A stretch of 64,000 nucleotides of DNA from NCBI RefSeq assembly GCF_000014565.1, contig NC_008268.1, forward strand, positions 2,914,001 to 2,978,000, read 5' to 3'. The notes under the pieces are model-generated. The model was not told where the DNA came from and did not search any database. It was given only the letters and a program-made list of their open reading frames with translations. The position numbers and the translations under genes are program-made. Positions 25,442 to 35,008 of the stretch are shown in pieces (position 1 is the stretch's first letter; each line of letters begins with the position of its first letter). Source of the DNA: Rhodococcus jostii RHA1 (GTDB lineage: Bacteria; Actinomycetota; Actinomycetes; Mycobacteriales; Mycobacteriaceae).

Positions 25442-26817
25442 GCCGCCGTCACCTCGCGGTCGGTGGAGTTGGCGGCCAGTGTGAGGTCGCGGTCGCGGGT
25501 TTCCGGTGCCATCGTCGAGGCGATCAGAACGGTCACGGCCATCACGATCATGTAGACGGCCACGGGGATCCACGAGCCGGAGAAGGCCGTGACGAGGGCC
25601 GCGCAGATCAGTGGTGCGACACCGCCCCCGAAGATCGAGGCGAATTCACGGCCGAGTGTGACGCCGGCGTAGCGGTAACGGGAGCCGAAGATTTCCGGGA
25701 AGTAGCTCATGGTGACGCCGACGGCGCCCTGGCAGGCCAGGATGAAGCCGACGATCATCGCCATCGTGATCAGCAGGTGTGAGCCGGTGTTCAGGGCCAG
25801 GAAGGTCGGCACCGGCAGGATGATCAGGGCGATCACGATCGAGATGTACACCGGCTTGCGGCCCACCCGGTCGGACAGACGACCGAACCCGTATGCCGCG
25901 ATGCCGCCGCAGATGGCCCCGACCAGCAGCACCTTGGGAATGAACGTGGGGTCGACGTGCACGTCGTTCTTGAGGTACGACGCCATGAACACCTGGTACG
26001 TGTACGACTGCGCGCTGATGCCGATGGTCATGAACATGACGATGAATAGCGGCTTCTTGCCGTTCGCGAAGATCTCCTTCACCGGCGTCTTCGGAACCTG
26101 GTGCTGCTCCTTCAGTTCCTGGAACACCGGGCTCTCGTTGAGCTTGCGGCGAATGACGAACGCGGCGACCGTGACGAACAGACTGCTGATGAAGACGAGA
26201 CGCCAACCCCAGGACATGAGCTGCTCTTCCGGCAGGAGCTGCGCTGCGATCCACGCGACTGCGCCGAGCGCCGTGCCCAGTGCGGCTCCCGTCATCACCA
26301 GGGCGGCGAGCCGACCTCGCCTGCCTATCTGCGCCGTCTCCGTCAGAAGGGTTGCACCACCGGACTGTTCGGCTCCCGCTCCGAACCCCTGGAAGAATCG
26401 GCATGCGACGAGGAGAGCGGGTGCGAGCAGCCCGACCTGACTGTAGGTGGGCAGCAGGCCGATACCCAGTGTCGCGCCGCCCATCAGCATCAGCGTCGCG
26501 ACGAGCACCCACTTGCGGCCGAGACGTTCTCCGTACCGCGAGAAGAACAGGCCGCCGAGCGGCCGGGCGAGAAACCCGACGGCGTAGGCGCTGAAGCTCG
26601 CGAGGATGCCCGCCGCGGGCGAGATGTTCGGGAAGAACAGGGTGTTGAAGATCAGCGCCGAAGCGGTGCCGTAGATGACGAAGTCGTACTGCTCGAGCGT
26701 GGTGCCGATGAGCCCCGCCCACGCCGCCCGGCGGACCGCGGACGGGTCTGCCTGGGATGTACCGCCTGCGCGGCCGGGAGTTTTCGGGTTCACCGTGGGG
26801 TCGAGTGTAGTGTCCAT
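25438..26817 (-). CDS. MFS metabolite:H+ symporter
   Basis: This 459-residue transporter has twelve predicted helices and the sugar-acid/dicarboxylate (MHS) subgroup signatures: GLIGTTLEQYDFVIYGTAS near the N-terminus, RPLGGLFFSRYGERLGRK, CRFFQGFGAGAEQSGG and GRLSDRVGRKPVY. I chose ATG 26817 because GGAGGA precedes it; the MEES start is inside that ribosome site. Placed in the hexonate operon between the aldolase and the mannonate oxidoreductase, it most likely imports the hexonate substrate with protons. Confidence 0.88.
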   Translation of the reverse strand: MDTTLDPTVNPKTPGRAGGTSQADPSAVRRAAWAGLIGTTLEQYDFVIYGTASALIFNTLFFPNISPAAGILASFSAYAVGFLARPLGGLFFSRYGERLGRKWVLVATLMLMGGATLGIGLLPTYSQVGLLAPALLVACRFFQGFGAGAEQSGGATLLTETAQIGRRGRLAALVMTGAALGTALGAVAWIAAQLLPEEQLMSWGWRLVFISSLFVTVAAFVIRRKLNESPVFQELKEQHQVPKTPVKEIFANGKKPLFIVMFMTIGISAQSYTYQVFMASYLKNDVHVDPTFIPKVLLVGAICGGIAAYGFGRLSDRVGRKPVYISIVIALIILPVPTFLALNTGSHLLITMAMIVGFILACQGAVGVTMSYFPEIFGSRYRYAGVTLGREFASIFGGGVAPLICAALVTAFSGSWIPVAVYMIVMAVTVLIASTMAPETRDRDLTLAANSTDREVTAA

Positions 26818-26868
26818 GGATTCCTCCATTGGTGGTTCCCGGAATTGTCCGGGCAAGGGGTGAGGGAG

Positions 26869-28404
26869 TCAGATGGTCGCGCTGGACCGCAGCGACGTGA
26901 TCGTCCGGAGGTCCGGGACCGGATCGGATGCTTCGCCTGCGGCGACTGCCGGCCCGTGACGGACGATGATGTCGACGAAGTCGGCGATTCGCGAGACGAA
27001 CTCGGTGTGCGAAGCGAGAGTGCTGGGAAACAGACCTCCGTCGACGAAGACGGAGCGAACGAATTCGGTAGTGGACGCGGCGTTGTCGGCCATTCCTGCC
27101 AGGCGCGCTCGAGCGGGGTCGGTCATGGATCGTGCGTGGGGGCCGGGGTCGAACCCGGGCGGCGGGGCGATGCAGCAGAGGTATGCCGCGACTGTGAGAG
27201 AAAGGTACTGCGGGACAGTACCGCGGCGGAGGTGTTCGAGCGCGGGGATCGGGATGCGCTGCGCCAGTTTGACCGATCCGTCGGATCCGACCTGCGAGGT
27301 GCGGTGTCCCAGAGCGGTATTGGACCAACGCGAGAAGAGTTGCCGGATGTAGTCGTCCGTGTCCACCGATTCGGGAACGGTGACCGTCGGCAGGTACTCG
27401 TCGCAGAGGATGCGCCGCGCTGCGGCCTCGACGAACGGTTGCGCGACGGATTCGGGGATGGTGGCCCGCCCGTCGAGTGCGCCGAGGCAGGCGATGAGCG
27501 AATGCGTCCCGTTGAGCAGCCGGACCTTCATCAGCTCGTAGGGCTCGACGTCGTCGGTGAACAGCGCGCCACCGTGCTCCCAGGCGGGACGGCCGGCGGC
27601 GAACCGCTCCTCCATGACCCACATCGTGAACGGCTCCGCGGGGACGGCGATCGTGTCGCGCACGCCGAGGTGTGCCAGTGCCGTCTCGTTGTAGCGGTCC
27701 GAACCGGAGGGCACGATGCGGTCCACCATGGAGTTGGGGAACGTCACGGACGAGTCCATCCAGGACAGCAGGTCGTCGCGGAGAGTCGGCGCGAACGTGC
27801 CGACGAACTCGCGGACGAGTTTTTCGGTCTGACGCCCGTTGGACAGCAGGTTGTCGCAGCTGAGGATCGTGACCGGGGCGGCGTGTGTACTCGCCCGCAG
27901 GGCCAGTCCGCGGGCGATCTGCCCGATCGTGGTGCGGGGCGTCCGCACCTCGCGGAGGTCGCGGCGAACGGCGTCGGAGTCGAGGTCGAGGGAACCGGTC
28001 TCGGGTGACACCGTGTACCCGTGTTCGGTCACCGTGATCGTGACGATCTTCGTCGCCGGGTCCGCGATCGCGCGGACGACGGACTCCGGGTCCTGTTCGG
28101 CCACCAGGGTTCCGGTGTGCGAACCCGGGACGCTCACACGAGAACCGTCCGGCGAGATCTCGACGACGCCGTACAGGAGGTCCTGCGCGTTCATCGCATC
28201 GGCAACGGTACTCGAGCGGCTCGCCACACCGAGGATGCCCCACGGTCCGGGTTCGCGTTCCATCGCGAGCGCGGTGTACACCGCCTGGTGTGCGCGGTGG
28301 AAGTTGCCGAGGCCCAGGTGCACGATCCCGGTGCCTTCCGGCACCCGCCGGTGGATCAGTGCCGCGGCGGGAACGTTTCGGCGCGAGAGTGTCGGTTCGG
28401 ACAT
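26869..28404 (-). CDS. Mannitol-dehydrogenase-family D-mannonate/fructuronate oxidoreductase
   Basis: This 511-residue NAD-dependent enzyme has the family start GIVHLGLGNFHRAHQAVYT, MSCDN-like LSCDNLLSNGRQTEKLV, SMVDRIVP and the catalytic lysine in YELMKVRLLNGTHS (Lys293). In its operon the expected reaction is reversible reduction of D-fructuronate to D-mannonate (UxuB/RspD role). ATG 28404 lies six bases after the mannonate dehydratase stop; a GTG at 28416 is an alternative. Its product feeds ManD. Confidence 0.87.
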   Translation of the reverse strand: MSEPTLSRRNVPAAALIHRRVPEGTGIVHLGLGNFHRAHQAVYTALAMEREPGPWGILGVASRSSTVADAMNAQDLLYGVVEISPDGSRVSVPGSHTGTLVAEQDPESVVRAIADPATKIVTITVTEHGYTVSPETGSLDLDSDAVRRDLREVRTPRTTIGQIARGLALRASTHAAPVTILSCDNLLSNGRQTEKLVREFVGTFAPTLRDDLLSWMDSSVTFPNSMVDRIVPSGSDRYNETALAHLGVRDTIAVPAEPFTMWVMEERFAAGRPAWEHGGALFTDDVEPYELMKVRLLNGTHSLIACLGALDGRATIPESVAQPFVEAAARRILCDEYLPTVTVPESVDTDDYIRQLFSRWSNTALGHRTSQVGSDGSVKLAQRIPIPALEHLRRGTVPQYLSLTVAAYLCCIAPPPGFDPGPHARSMTDPARARLAGMADNAASTTEFVRSVFVDGGLFPSTLASHTEFVSRIADFVDIIVRHGPAVAAGEASDPVPDLRTITSLRSSATI

Positions 28405-28409
28405 GCTCG

Positions 28410-29627
28410 TCACCAATCCGTCATGGAGCCGTCACGGCGCCGGGCGACCGGGAGATAGGCCTGCTCGTACGGATGTTGCTCCGCGAGTTCCTCGTTCATG
28501 CTCACTCCGATGCCCGGAACGTCGCCGGGGGTGAGGTGCCCGTCCGAGAACGACCACGCGTGGGGGAAGACCTCGCTGACGAGCGGGTCGTAACCCATGT
28601 ACTCCTGGATTCCGAAGTTCGGCGTCGCGAGCCCGAGGTGCAGACTCGCACCCAGGGAGATCGGCGAGACGTCCGACGGGCCGTGCGGGCCGCCACGAAT
28701 CTGATACACCTCGGCGAGCGCGAAGATCTTGCGGACGTGGCTGATTCCTCCCGCGTGGACGATGGCCACGCGGATGAAGTCGATCAACTGTTCGGTGATC
28801 AGGTGCTGGCAGTCCCAGATCGTGTTGAAGACCTCCCCGATCGCCAGGGGTGTGGTGGTGTGGTTGCGCACCAGTCGCAGCGCGTCCTGGTTCTCGGCCG
28901 GCGTGACGTCCTCGAGCCAGAACAGGTCCACGTGTTCGACCGACTTTCCCAGCCGCGCGGCCTGCTGCGGGGTGAGCCGATGGTGGGCGTCGTGGAGCAA
29001 TTTGAGGTCGGGGCCGACGTGTTCACGGACGGCTTCGAGGATCCGGGGTGCATGGTTGAGGTAGGCGTCGGTGTCCCACACTTCCTCGACCGGGAGGGCG
29101 CCGCGGCTCGCGGGCTCGTATCCGGTGGCGCCCTGGTGCACGCCGTACACCGAATCCAGGCCGGGAACCCCGGACTGCACTCGAATCGCCTGAAAGCCCT
29201 TCGCGCGCTTGGCATCGACGGAGTCGAGCAACGCGGGCGCGTCCCACCCGGTCGCGTGGGTGTAGGACAGCACCCGGTCGCGGACGGCGCCGCCGAGCAG
29301 CTGGTAGACGGGCTGGCCGAGGGTCTTGCCCTTGATGTCCCAGAGGGCGACGTCGACGGCGCCGATCGCGGCCATCGTGACGGGCCCGCGCCGCCAGTAC
29401 ACGCCGCGGTAGAGGTACTGCCAGGTGTCCTCGATCCGCGCCGGGTCGCGCCCGATCAGCAAGGGCGCGACATGGTCCCGGAGGTACGACGCGACGGACA
29501 GTTCGCGGCCGTTGAGCGTGGCGTCACCGTAGCCGACGACGCCGTCGGCGGTGGTGATCTTCAGGGTGACGAAGTTGCGGGTGGGGCTGCAGACCAGCAC
29601 GTCCGCGGAGATGATCTTGTCGGTCAT
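28410..29627 (-). CDS. manD: D-mannonate dehydratase (ManD/RspA, enolase superfamily)
   Basis: This 405-residue enzyme removes water from D-mannonate to give 2-keto-3-deoxygluconate. All key residues are visible three positions above the published ManD numbering: metal ligands Asp213 (HDAHHRL), Glu239 (FWLEDVTP) and Glu265 (AIGEVFNT), catalytic His215, and Arg149 (QAIRVQSG). The N-terminal capping domain is complete. Its ATG overlaps the stop of the upstream hydroxyacid dehydrogenase. The conserved set argues for a true, efficient mannonate dehydratase. Confidence 0.92.
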   Translation of the reverse strand: MTDKIISADVLVCSPTRNFVTLKITTADGVVGYGDATLNGRELSVASYLRDHVAPLLIGRDPARIEDTWQYLYRGVYWRRGPVTMAAIGAVDVALWDIKGKTLGQPVYQLLGGAVRDRVLSYTHATGWDAPALLDSVDAKRAKGFQAIRVQSGVPGLDSVYGVHQGATGYEPASRGALPVEEVWDTDAYLNHAPRILEAVREHVGPDLKLLHDAHHRLTPQQAARLGKSVEHVDLFWLEDVTPAENQDALRLVRNHTTTPLAIGEVFNTIWDCQHLITEQLIDFIRVAIVHAGGISHVRKIFALAEVYQIRGGPHGPSDVSPISLGASLHLGLATPNFGIQEYMGYDPLVSEVFPHAWSFSDGHLTPGDVPGIGVSMNEELAEQHPYEQAYLPVARRRDGSMTDW

Positions 29628-30628
29628 GCTCGTGATCCTTTCGAGCCGACGGCGGGAGCGACGACGTTGCGCAGTTGCTCACCGCGCGTGAGTCGAGTGA
29701 TGTTGTCGGCGATGTCGTCGACGCGGCCGACGAACGTCTGTTGTGAGACCCCGGAAGAGTGCGGTGTCATCAGGATGTTGGGGAGTTCGGAGAACGGCAG
29801 AGCGCTGGGCGTCCCGCGACCGTTGGGTCCGGGATAGTCGTACCAGACGTCGATGGCCGCGGCCGCGATGGTCGACGAGGACAGTGCGTCGTACAGGGCC
29901 TGCTCCTGGACGAGGGGTCCGCGGCCCACATTGACCAGCACCCCGTCGCGGCCGAGTGCGCGCAATTCGTCGGCGCCGATCATTCCCCGTGTCCGGTCGT
30001 CGAGCGGTGCGGACACCACGACGACATCGGATTCGTCGAGGAGACGCCCGAGTTGGGAAACGTCGGCAGCCCAGTCCAGTCCCGCGCTCGGCGCGTCGAC
30101 GTTGCCACGACCGGTCACGGCCGCTCCTGTCGCGCCGAATGCCCGGAACAGGTTCCACGTGGCGTGGCCGATGTGGCCGAACCCCACGAAGCCCACTCGC
30201 GCGCCCTGCAGCGAATTCGACTGCGTGAGTCGGTCGTCGTAGACCGAGGTCGCCCAGACGCCCTGCCGGAGCGCCGTGTCCTGCGCGACGAAGCCGCGCC
30301 GGAGCATCACGGTGGCCGCCACGACGTATTCGGCGATCGACTTCTCGTGATGGAAGGTGTTCGCCACCAGCACGTCCGGCGTCAGAGTATCGAAGGCGAT
30401 GTTGTCCGTGCCGGCACCGGCGACGTGGACCAGACGCAGCCGCTCGGCAGCCGATGCCATGGACGGTGTGAACTTTCCCCCGACGTAGACGTCGGCGTCG
30501 CCCAGATCCTCGATCAGGGCGGCCTCGTCGAAGCTGTCGTGCCACGACAACCGTGTATCGGACGGAACTGCGGCCTCGAGCCGGGGGCGGTGCGGGATCA
30601 GGTTGCTGTCGGCAACAACGATTTTCAT
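29624..30628 (-). CDS. D-2-hydroxyacid dehydrogenase (NAD-dependent)
   Basis: The 334-residue protein has the Rossmann motif [22 protein letters not shown] and the catalytic Arg in [13 protein letters not shown], plus His in [13 protein letters not shown], as in phosphoglycerate/glyoxylate reductases. It is the first enzyme gene after the LacI regulator, whose stop touches its ATG, and it overlaps manD. The substrate is unknown. In this operon it might reduce a 2-keto sugar acid such as KDG or a 2-ketogluconate, opening a side branch. Confidence 0.85.
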   Translation of the reverse strand: MKIVVADSNLIPHRPRLEAAVPSDTRLSWHDSFDEAALIEDLGDADVYVGGKFTPSMASAAERLRLVHVAGAGTDNIAFDTLTPDVLVANTFHHEKSIAEYVVAATVMLRRGFVAQDTALRQGVWATSVYDDRLTQSNSLQGARVGFVGFGHIGHATWNLFRAFGATGAAVTGRGNVDAPSAGLDWAADVSQLGRLLDESDVVVVSAPLDDRTRGMIGADELRALGRDGVLVNVGRGPLVQEQALYDALSSSTIAAAAIDVWYDYPGPNGRGTPSALPFSELPNILMTPHSSGVSQQTFVGRVDDIADNITRLTRGEQLRNVVAPAVGSKGSRA

Positions 30629-31645
30629 CTAGCGACTCTCTCTTCCGGGGCGAAACACCCGATCGTGCGCCGGTCCGGCCGAAGCTCTGACGACCAGTTG
30701 AGTGGGGAGATGGATTTCTCGGATATCGGAGTCCGGCTCGTTCGCGCGCTGGAATACCAGGTCCAGACTCAGCACACCGGCTCGTGCCATCGGCACGTTG
30801 ATGCTCGTGAGTGCAGGGCTGGCGAGTTCGGCCAGCGGCGAGTCGTCGATGCCGACGACACTCAGGTCGGCCGGCACCGAGAAGCCCATTGCGCGGACGC
30901 CGTTCATCACTCCGATGGCCATCGGATCGTTGTGCGTGATCACGGCGCTCGCACCCGTCGCGATCACGCTCGCGGCCGCGGCGTGACCGCCCGCGAGGGT
31001 TTCCTGCTGCCAGCCGAGCAGACTCAGCTGCACGTCGCGGGCCTTGCAGAATTCCTCGACCGCGGCGACGCGGCGTTGGTTCGACCAGGATTGCGGCGAG
31101 CCCTGGACATACGCCAGGTGCTCGTGTCCGAGGGCGACGAGATAGTCGATGGCCTGGCGAATTCCGTCTTCCGAATCCGCCACGATGCAATCGCATTCGG
31201 GTGACGAACGGTTGACGAGCACCAAGGGTGTGTCGCCGGCGAGCTGCACGATGTCCGATGCGGGCAGCCGTGGAGCGCAGACAACGAGTGCGTCGACGCG
31301 CCCCTGCAACTCGCCGAGAACCTCACGCTCACGGTCGGCGCTGCCGTCGGTGTCGGTGAGGAGCACGGTCTGGCGCCGGTGCCACCCCTGCGCCTGCGCC
31401 GCCTTCACGAAGCTCGCGAACACGGTGTGCCCGATGTCGGGTACCACGACCGCGACGGTGGTGGCGGTGGGGCGCACGACGTCGGTGCGGGTCGGTGACG
31501 CCGCCCGGTAGCCGATCTCGTCGGCGACCGCGATGATCCGCGCGAGCGTGTCCGGTCCGATCCGGTCCGGGGCACTGAATGCCCGTGACGCGGTGGACAG
31601 GGATACCCCTGCGCGTTGTGCGACCTCGGTCAAGGTGGGTGCCAC
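30629..31645 (-). CDS. LacI-family repressor of the hexonate operon
   Basis: The 338-residue protein has the LacI HTH and hinge (TLTEVAQRAGVSLSTASRAF, IGPDTLARIIAVADEIGYR) and a periplasmic-binding-like ligand domain (VVVPDIGHTVFASFVKAAQ, SVVGIDDSPLAELASPALTS). I chose GTG 31645, which follows GAGGCGG; the frame stays open to 31687. It is first in its own operon. Two CTTGCGCAAG-type sites in the promoter region are likely its operators. The inducer is probably a hexonate. Confidence 0.88.
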   Translation of the reverse strand: MAPTLTEVAQRAGVSLSTASRAFSAPDRIGPDTLARIIAVADEIGYRAASPTRTDVVRPTATTVAVVVPDIGHTVFASFVKAAQAQGWHRRQTVLLTDTDGSADREREVLGELQGRVDALVVCAPRLPASDIVQLAGDTPLVLVNRSSPECDCIVADSEDGIRQAIDYLVALGHEHLAYVQGSPQSWSNQRRVAAVEEFCKARDVQLSLLGWQQETLAGGHAAAASVIATGASAVITHNDPMAIGVMNGVRAMGFSVPADLSVVGIDDSPLAELASPALTSINVPMARAGVLSLDLVFQRANEPDSDIREIHLPTQLVVRASAGPAHDRVFRPGRESR

Positions 31646-31697
31646 GGTGCTGCCGCCTCGCTGTTCGTTGTGACTGCCGACACACACTATCCGCTGT

Positions 31698-31726
31698 CTT
31701 GCGCAAGATTGTCAATAGTTGCGCAA
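31698..31726. promoter_or_regulatory. Tandem LacI-type operators
   Basis: CTTGCGCAAG at 31698-31707 and TTGCGCAA at 31719-31726 are palindromes with the central CG typical of LacI-family sites. Their centres are 20 bp apart, about two helical turns. A third, imperfect copy (CTTGCGGCAAG) starts at 31729. All lie upstream of the LacI start, fitting auto-repression and control of the whole operon. Confidence 0.75.
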
Positions 31727-31757
31727 GGCTTGCGGCAAGCGTGTGCGTCGTGCGTGT

Positions 31758-32732
31758 TCACACGTCCAGGAGCGACAACTGCCGATCGGATTCGAACAGC
31801 GCGGCCCGGTCGAACGTCGACGTCGAGGCCAGTAGTTCGTCCGCACCGGTACGCGCGGCCAGGGCCCCGAGCGCGACTCTCACCTGCTCGGCGGTGCCGT
31901 GAATGGAGTTCGCGATCGACGCGTCGACCTGTTCGCGCAGCCGCGAAGTCCACGCCTGACCCCGGATGTCCGCGACCGATTCGAGCGGCGGGAACTCGCC
32001 GGTCCGGCTCGACTGTGCCAGCGCCCACGCCTCCGGAAGCAGCAGCTCACGCGCGCGGTCTTCGTCCTCGGCGATCATGACCTCGAGCGAGACGATCACG
32101 TACGGGGACCGGTTACCCGCGGACGGGACGAAGCTGTCGCGGTACCGGTCCAGTTCCGGAACGCGGGCCCCCGATCCGTCGAGGATCGGCCCACCGACCA
32201 CCACCGGCAGACCCGCCTGCGCGGCGAAGTCGAGCCCGCGCCGGGTAGCGAGAACGAACATCGGCGGTGGACTCGTCACGTGGGGCCGGGCGGTCACGGC
32301 CCCCTTGCCCTCGAGGTAGCTCCGCACCTCGTCGAGATCGGCGGCGAACGTGTCGGGGGCGTTGCGGTCGCGGCGCAGCGCCTCGCGCACCGGCTTCGTG
32401 AATCCCAGCGACCGCCCGACGCCCAGGTCGATCCGGCCCGGGTACATCGCCTCGAGCACCAGGAACTGCTCGGCCACCACGAGAGGCTGATGATTCGGCA
32501 GCATCACACCACCCGAGCCCAGCCGGATCCGGTCGGTGCGGGCACCGAGGGCAGCGAGCAGCACCGGCGGCGACCCACTCGCGATTCCCGGCACGGCGTG
32601 GTGTTCGGCGACCCAGAACCGATGGAATCCCCACTGTTCGGCATGCACCGCACGCTCGATCGTTCCGGTCAACGCGGCAGAGTCGGGCGCACCCCGGCGC
32701 GTGCGGGACCGGTCCAGAATCGACAGCTTCAC
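31758..32732 (-). CDS. LLM-class flavin-dependent oxidoreductase
   Basis: The 324-residue protein has the luciferase-like pattern: AEQWGFHRFWVAEHHAVPGIA, IRLGSGGVMLPNHQPLVVAEQ and MYPGRIDLGVGRS, with VVVGGP further on. Members are FMN- or F420-dependent monooxygenases or reductases, and this shorter single-domain type usually uses FMNH2. Substrate unknown. It is divergent from the NO synthase gene across a 123-bp gap, which may hold shared control. Confidence 0.85.
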   Translation of the reverse strand: MKLSILDRSRTRRGAPDSAALTGTIERAVHAEQWGFHRFWVAEHHAVPGIASGSPPVLLAALGARTDRIRLGSGGVMLPNHQPLVVAEQFLVLEAMYPGRIDLGVGRSLGFTKPVREALRRDRNAPDTFAADLDEVRSYLEGKGAVTARPHVTSPPPMFVLATRRGLDFAAQAGLPVVVGGPILDGSGARVPELDRYRDSFVPSAGNRSPYVIVSLEVMIAEDEDRARELLLPEAWALAQSSRTGEFPPLESVADIRGQAWTSRLREQVDASIANSIHGTAEQVRVALGALAARTGADELLASTSTFDRAALFESDRQLSLLDV

Positions 32733-32855
32733 CCCCGGGGCAACGGTCCGCCTGCCGGCGGTATTTCCTCACCCCGTCCGCACTCGGTGGACGAGTGTGC
32801 CCGCTTCGCTGACATACTGACCGCCGCAGGATCCACGATCGCCGGGAGGTCAAGG

Positions 32856-34004
32856 GTGAGCAGCACAGGGACTATGTCGTACTCGCTGGACGTCACGTCG
32901 CGGTCCGCAGCGCAGATGCGGGAGTGCGCAGAATTCTTCAGCGAGCCCGAGCTGGCCCACCTGCCCACCGCCCGCCTCGCGGACGCACTGGAGTCGCTGG
33001 CCGAGACGGGCCGCTACGAGCACACCGTGGAGGAACTCGAGGTCGGCTCGCAGCTGGCGTGGCGCAATCACGCCCGCTGCGTCGGTCGCAAGCACTGGCG
33101 CACGCTGAAGCTGATCGATGCCCGGCACGTCACCACCGCGGACGAGATCGCGGAGGCGTGCTGGGAGCACCTGCGGGTCGCGACGAACGGCGGCGCCCTG
33201 CGCTCGGTCATCACGGTCGGTCCGCTACCGCTGGCGGACGGACGCGAGTACAAGATCGTCAGCCCGCAACTGATCCGGTACGCGGGCTATCGCAACGCGG
33301 ACGGGACGGTGACCGGGGACCCCGCGCAGGTGGGCATCACCGAGGCGGTGACGAAGATGGGGTGGCGCGGCGCAGGCACGCCGTTCGACGTGCTGCCGCT
33401 GTTGATCAGCACCCCGGACGAACCGCTGCGCTGGTACGACGTTCCCCCCGACCTGGTGCTCGAGGTCGAGATCGAGCACCCCGACTACGCCTGGTTCGCC
33501 GATCTCGGTCTCAAATGGCATGCGGTGCCCGCCGTGTCGAACATGAGTTTCTCGGTCGGCGGGCTGACCTACCCCCTCGCCCCGTTCAGCGGGTGGTACG
33601 TGAGCACGGAGGTCGGGGCCCGCAACCTCAGCGACCAGGATCGGTACGACATGCTGCCCGCCATCGCCGAACGGCTGTGCCTGGACACGACGTCGGAGCG
33701 AACGCTGTGGCGCGACCGCGCACTGGTCGAACTGAACCGCGCCGTGATCCACAGCTACCGGCAGGCCGGTGTGCACATGGTCGATCATCACACCGTCGCC
33801 AAGCAGTTCATCAGCCACGTCGAACGCGAAGAGTCACTCGGCCGGAAGTGCCCCACCGACTGGTCGTGGATCAACCCGCCGATGTCGGCGGCACTCACTC
33901 CGACGTTTCACCGGCTCTACGACGCACCCGACATGGACATCCGCCCGAACTTTCTCCCGGCCGCCACTGCATCAGGATGTCCAATCGGCGGCGGGAGCCT
34001 GTAG
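32856..34004 (+). CDS. nos: Bacterial nitric oxide synthase oxygenase
   Basis: This 382-residue protein matches the NOS oxygenase domain: haem-thiolate Cys75 in AWRNHARCVGRKHW, TPFDVLPLL, and the arginine/pterin block FSGWYVSTEVGARNLSD with its conserved Trp-Tyr-Glu. It would oxidise L-arginine to citrulline and nitric oxide. No reductase domain is fused or adjacent, as usual for bacterial NOS, so generic flavodoxin/ferredoxin reductases must serve. GTG 32856 follows GGGAGG. Its last 33 bases overlap the LysR gene on the other strand. A truncated haemoglobin lies 6 kb away. Confidence 0.92.
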   Translation: MSSTGTMSYSLDVTSRSAAQMRECAEFFSEPELAHLPTARLADALESLAETGRYEHTVEELEVGSQLAWRNHARCVGRKHWRTLKLIDARHVTTADEIAEACWEHLRVATNGGALRSVITVGPLPLADGREYKIVSPQLIRYAGYRNADGTVTGDPAQVGITEAVTKMGWRGAGTPFDVLPLLISTPDEPLRWYDVPPDLVLEVEIEHPDYAWFADLGLKWHAVPAVSNMSFSVGGLTYPLAPFSGWYVSTEVGARNLSDQDRYDMLPAIAERLCLDTTSERTLWRDRALVELNRAVIHSYRQAGVHMVDHHTVAKQFISHVEREESLGRKCPTDWSWINPPMSAALTPTFHRLYDAPDMDIRPNFLPAATASGCPIGGGSL

Positions 34005-34886
34005 GACGTCGGCTATCAACTCCCGCAACCAATCGACGCCCGGCGACGGGAGAGCCCGCCGCACGGTAAAGAGCGACACCTCGACGTTCGGTATCTCGAC
34101 AGGTAGCGCGAACGTGCGGACGGGCGAGGACCGGGTGAACAGTTCCGCGACCCGGCTCGGCACCACGGCGAGGTGCCGGGTCTGCGCCACCAGTTCCGGC
34201 AGCACCGCGAAGTGCGGTACCCGCACGGCGATGTCACGGCGACGCCCCATCCTCGCGAGGGCTTGATCAGCGTCCACGTGCCCGGCGGCGGCGTCGACGA
34301 CGATGTGCCGTTCGGCAAGGAAATCGTCCAGTCCGGGTTCGACTCCGATCCGCGGATGCCCGAGTGCGCACAGTCCGACATAGCCTTCCCGAAACAGGGG
34401 GTCGCGGCGCAGATCCGGCGCGTCGATGCGCGGTGTGCAGATGACGGCGTCAGCACGACCCTGACGCAATTCCTCTGCAGCACTGGCAAAATCGAGCGGC
34501 GTTACTTGCACGGCGCAGCCGGGAGCGCGGGTTTCCAGCGCCGCGAGCACTCCGGGGAGCAGTGAAATCTCCCCGAGATCGGTGGCGCAGATCCGAAAGG
34601 TTCGGTCCGACGTCTCGGCGTCGAAGTGACCGACACCGGAGACGGTCTCGTCGATGACCTCCAGCGCCTGATGCAATTGCGGGTACATACTCGCCGCCAG
34701 AACCGTGGGCGCCAAGCCGTCCGACGACCGGATGAAGAGGTCGTCGTTGAACTGCCGCCGCAGTCGGCGGAGCGAATGGCTCACCGACGGCTGCGTGATG
34801 AACAGCAGCTCCGCCGTACGGGTGACGCTCCGCGTTTCATACAGCAGCACGAAGGTCCTGATGAGGTTGAGGTCCACGTCGGCCAT
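33972..34886 (-). CDS. LysR-family regulator
   Basis: The 304-residue regulator has the LysR HTH (LNLIRTFVLLYETRSVTRTA, ELLFITQPSVSHSLRRLRRQ) and a co-inducer domain resembling NodD/PcaQ/DntR-type proteins (FRICATDLGEISLLPGVLAAL). It is divergent from benzoylformate decarboxylase with T-N11-A sites between them, so benzoylformate, mandelate or benzoate is a plausible inducer. Its 3' end overlaps the NO synthase gene tail-to-tail. Confidence 0.88.
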   Translation of the reverse strand: MADVDLNLIRTFVLLYETRSVTRTAELLFITQPSVSHSLRRLRRQFNDDLFIRSSDGLAPTVLAASMYPQLHQALEVIDETVSGVGHFDAETSDRTFRICATDLGEISLLPGVLAALETRAPGCAVQVTPLDFASAAEELRQGRADAVICTPRIDAPDLRRDPLFREGYVGLCALGHPRIGVEPGLDDFLAERHIVVDAAAGHVDADQALARMGRRRDIAVRVPHFAVLPELVAQTRHLAVVPSRVAELFTRSSPVRTFALPVEIPNVEVSLFTVRRALPSPGVDWLRELIADVLQAPAADWTS

Positions 34887-34895
34887 ACCGATAAT

Positions 34896-34943
34896 ATAGA
34901 TCCTGTCTATGTGCTGATCGACAGTATTCATTGGACCTATAGG
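34896..34943. promoter_or_regulatory. LysR binding region of the benzoylformate operon
   Basis: ATAGATCCTGTCTAT at 34896-34910 is an inverted repeat with the LysR core T-N11-A. A second small palindrome, CCTATAGG, lies at 34936-34943. Both sit between the divergent LysR and decarboxylase starts, the usual place for recognition and activation sites. Confidence 0.6.
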
Positions 34944-35008
34944 ACGCGGCTCCCTACCGTGGTTCACGTCACACCGCGAGAACCATGCGAAGAAATGGAG
35001 AACACCTG

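Noticed and set aside
26101..28008. Plus-strand frame of 635 residues
   Set aside because: It is antisense to the MFS transporter and mannonate oxidoreductase and shows no family pattern.
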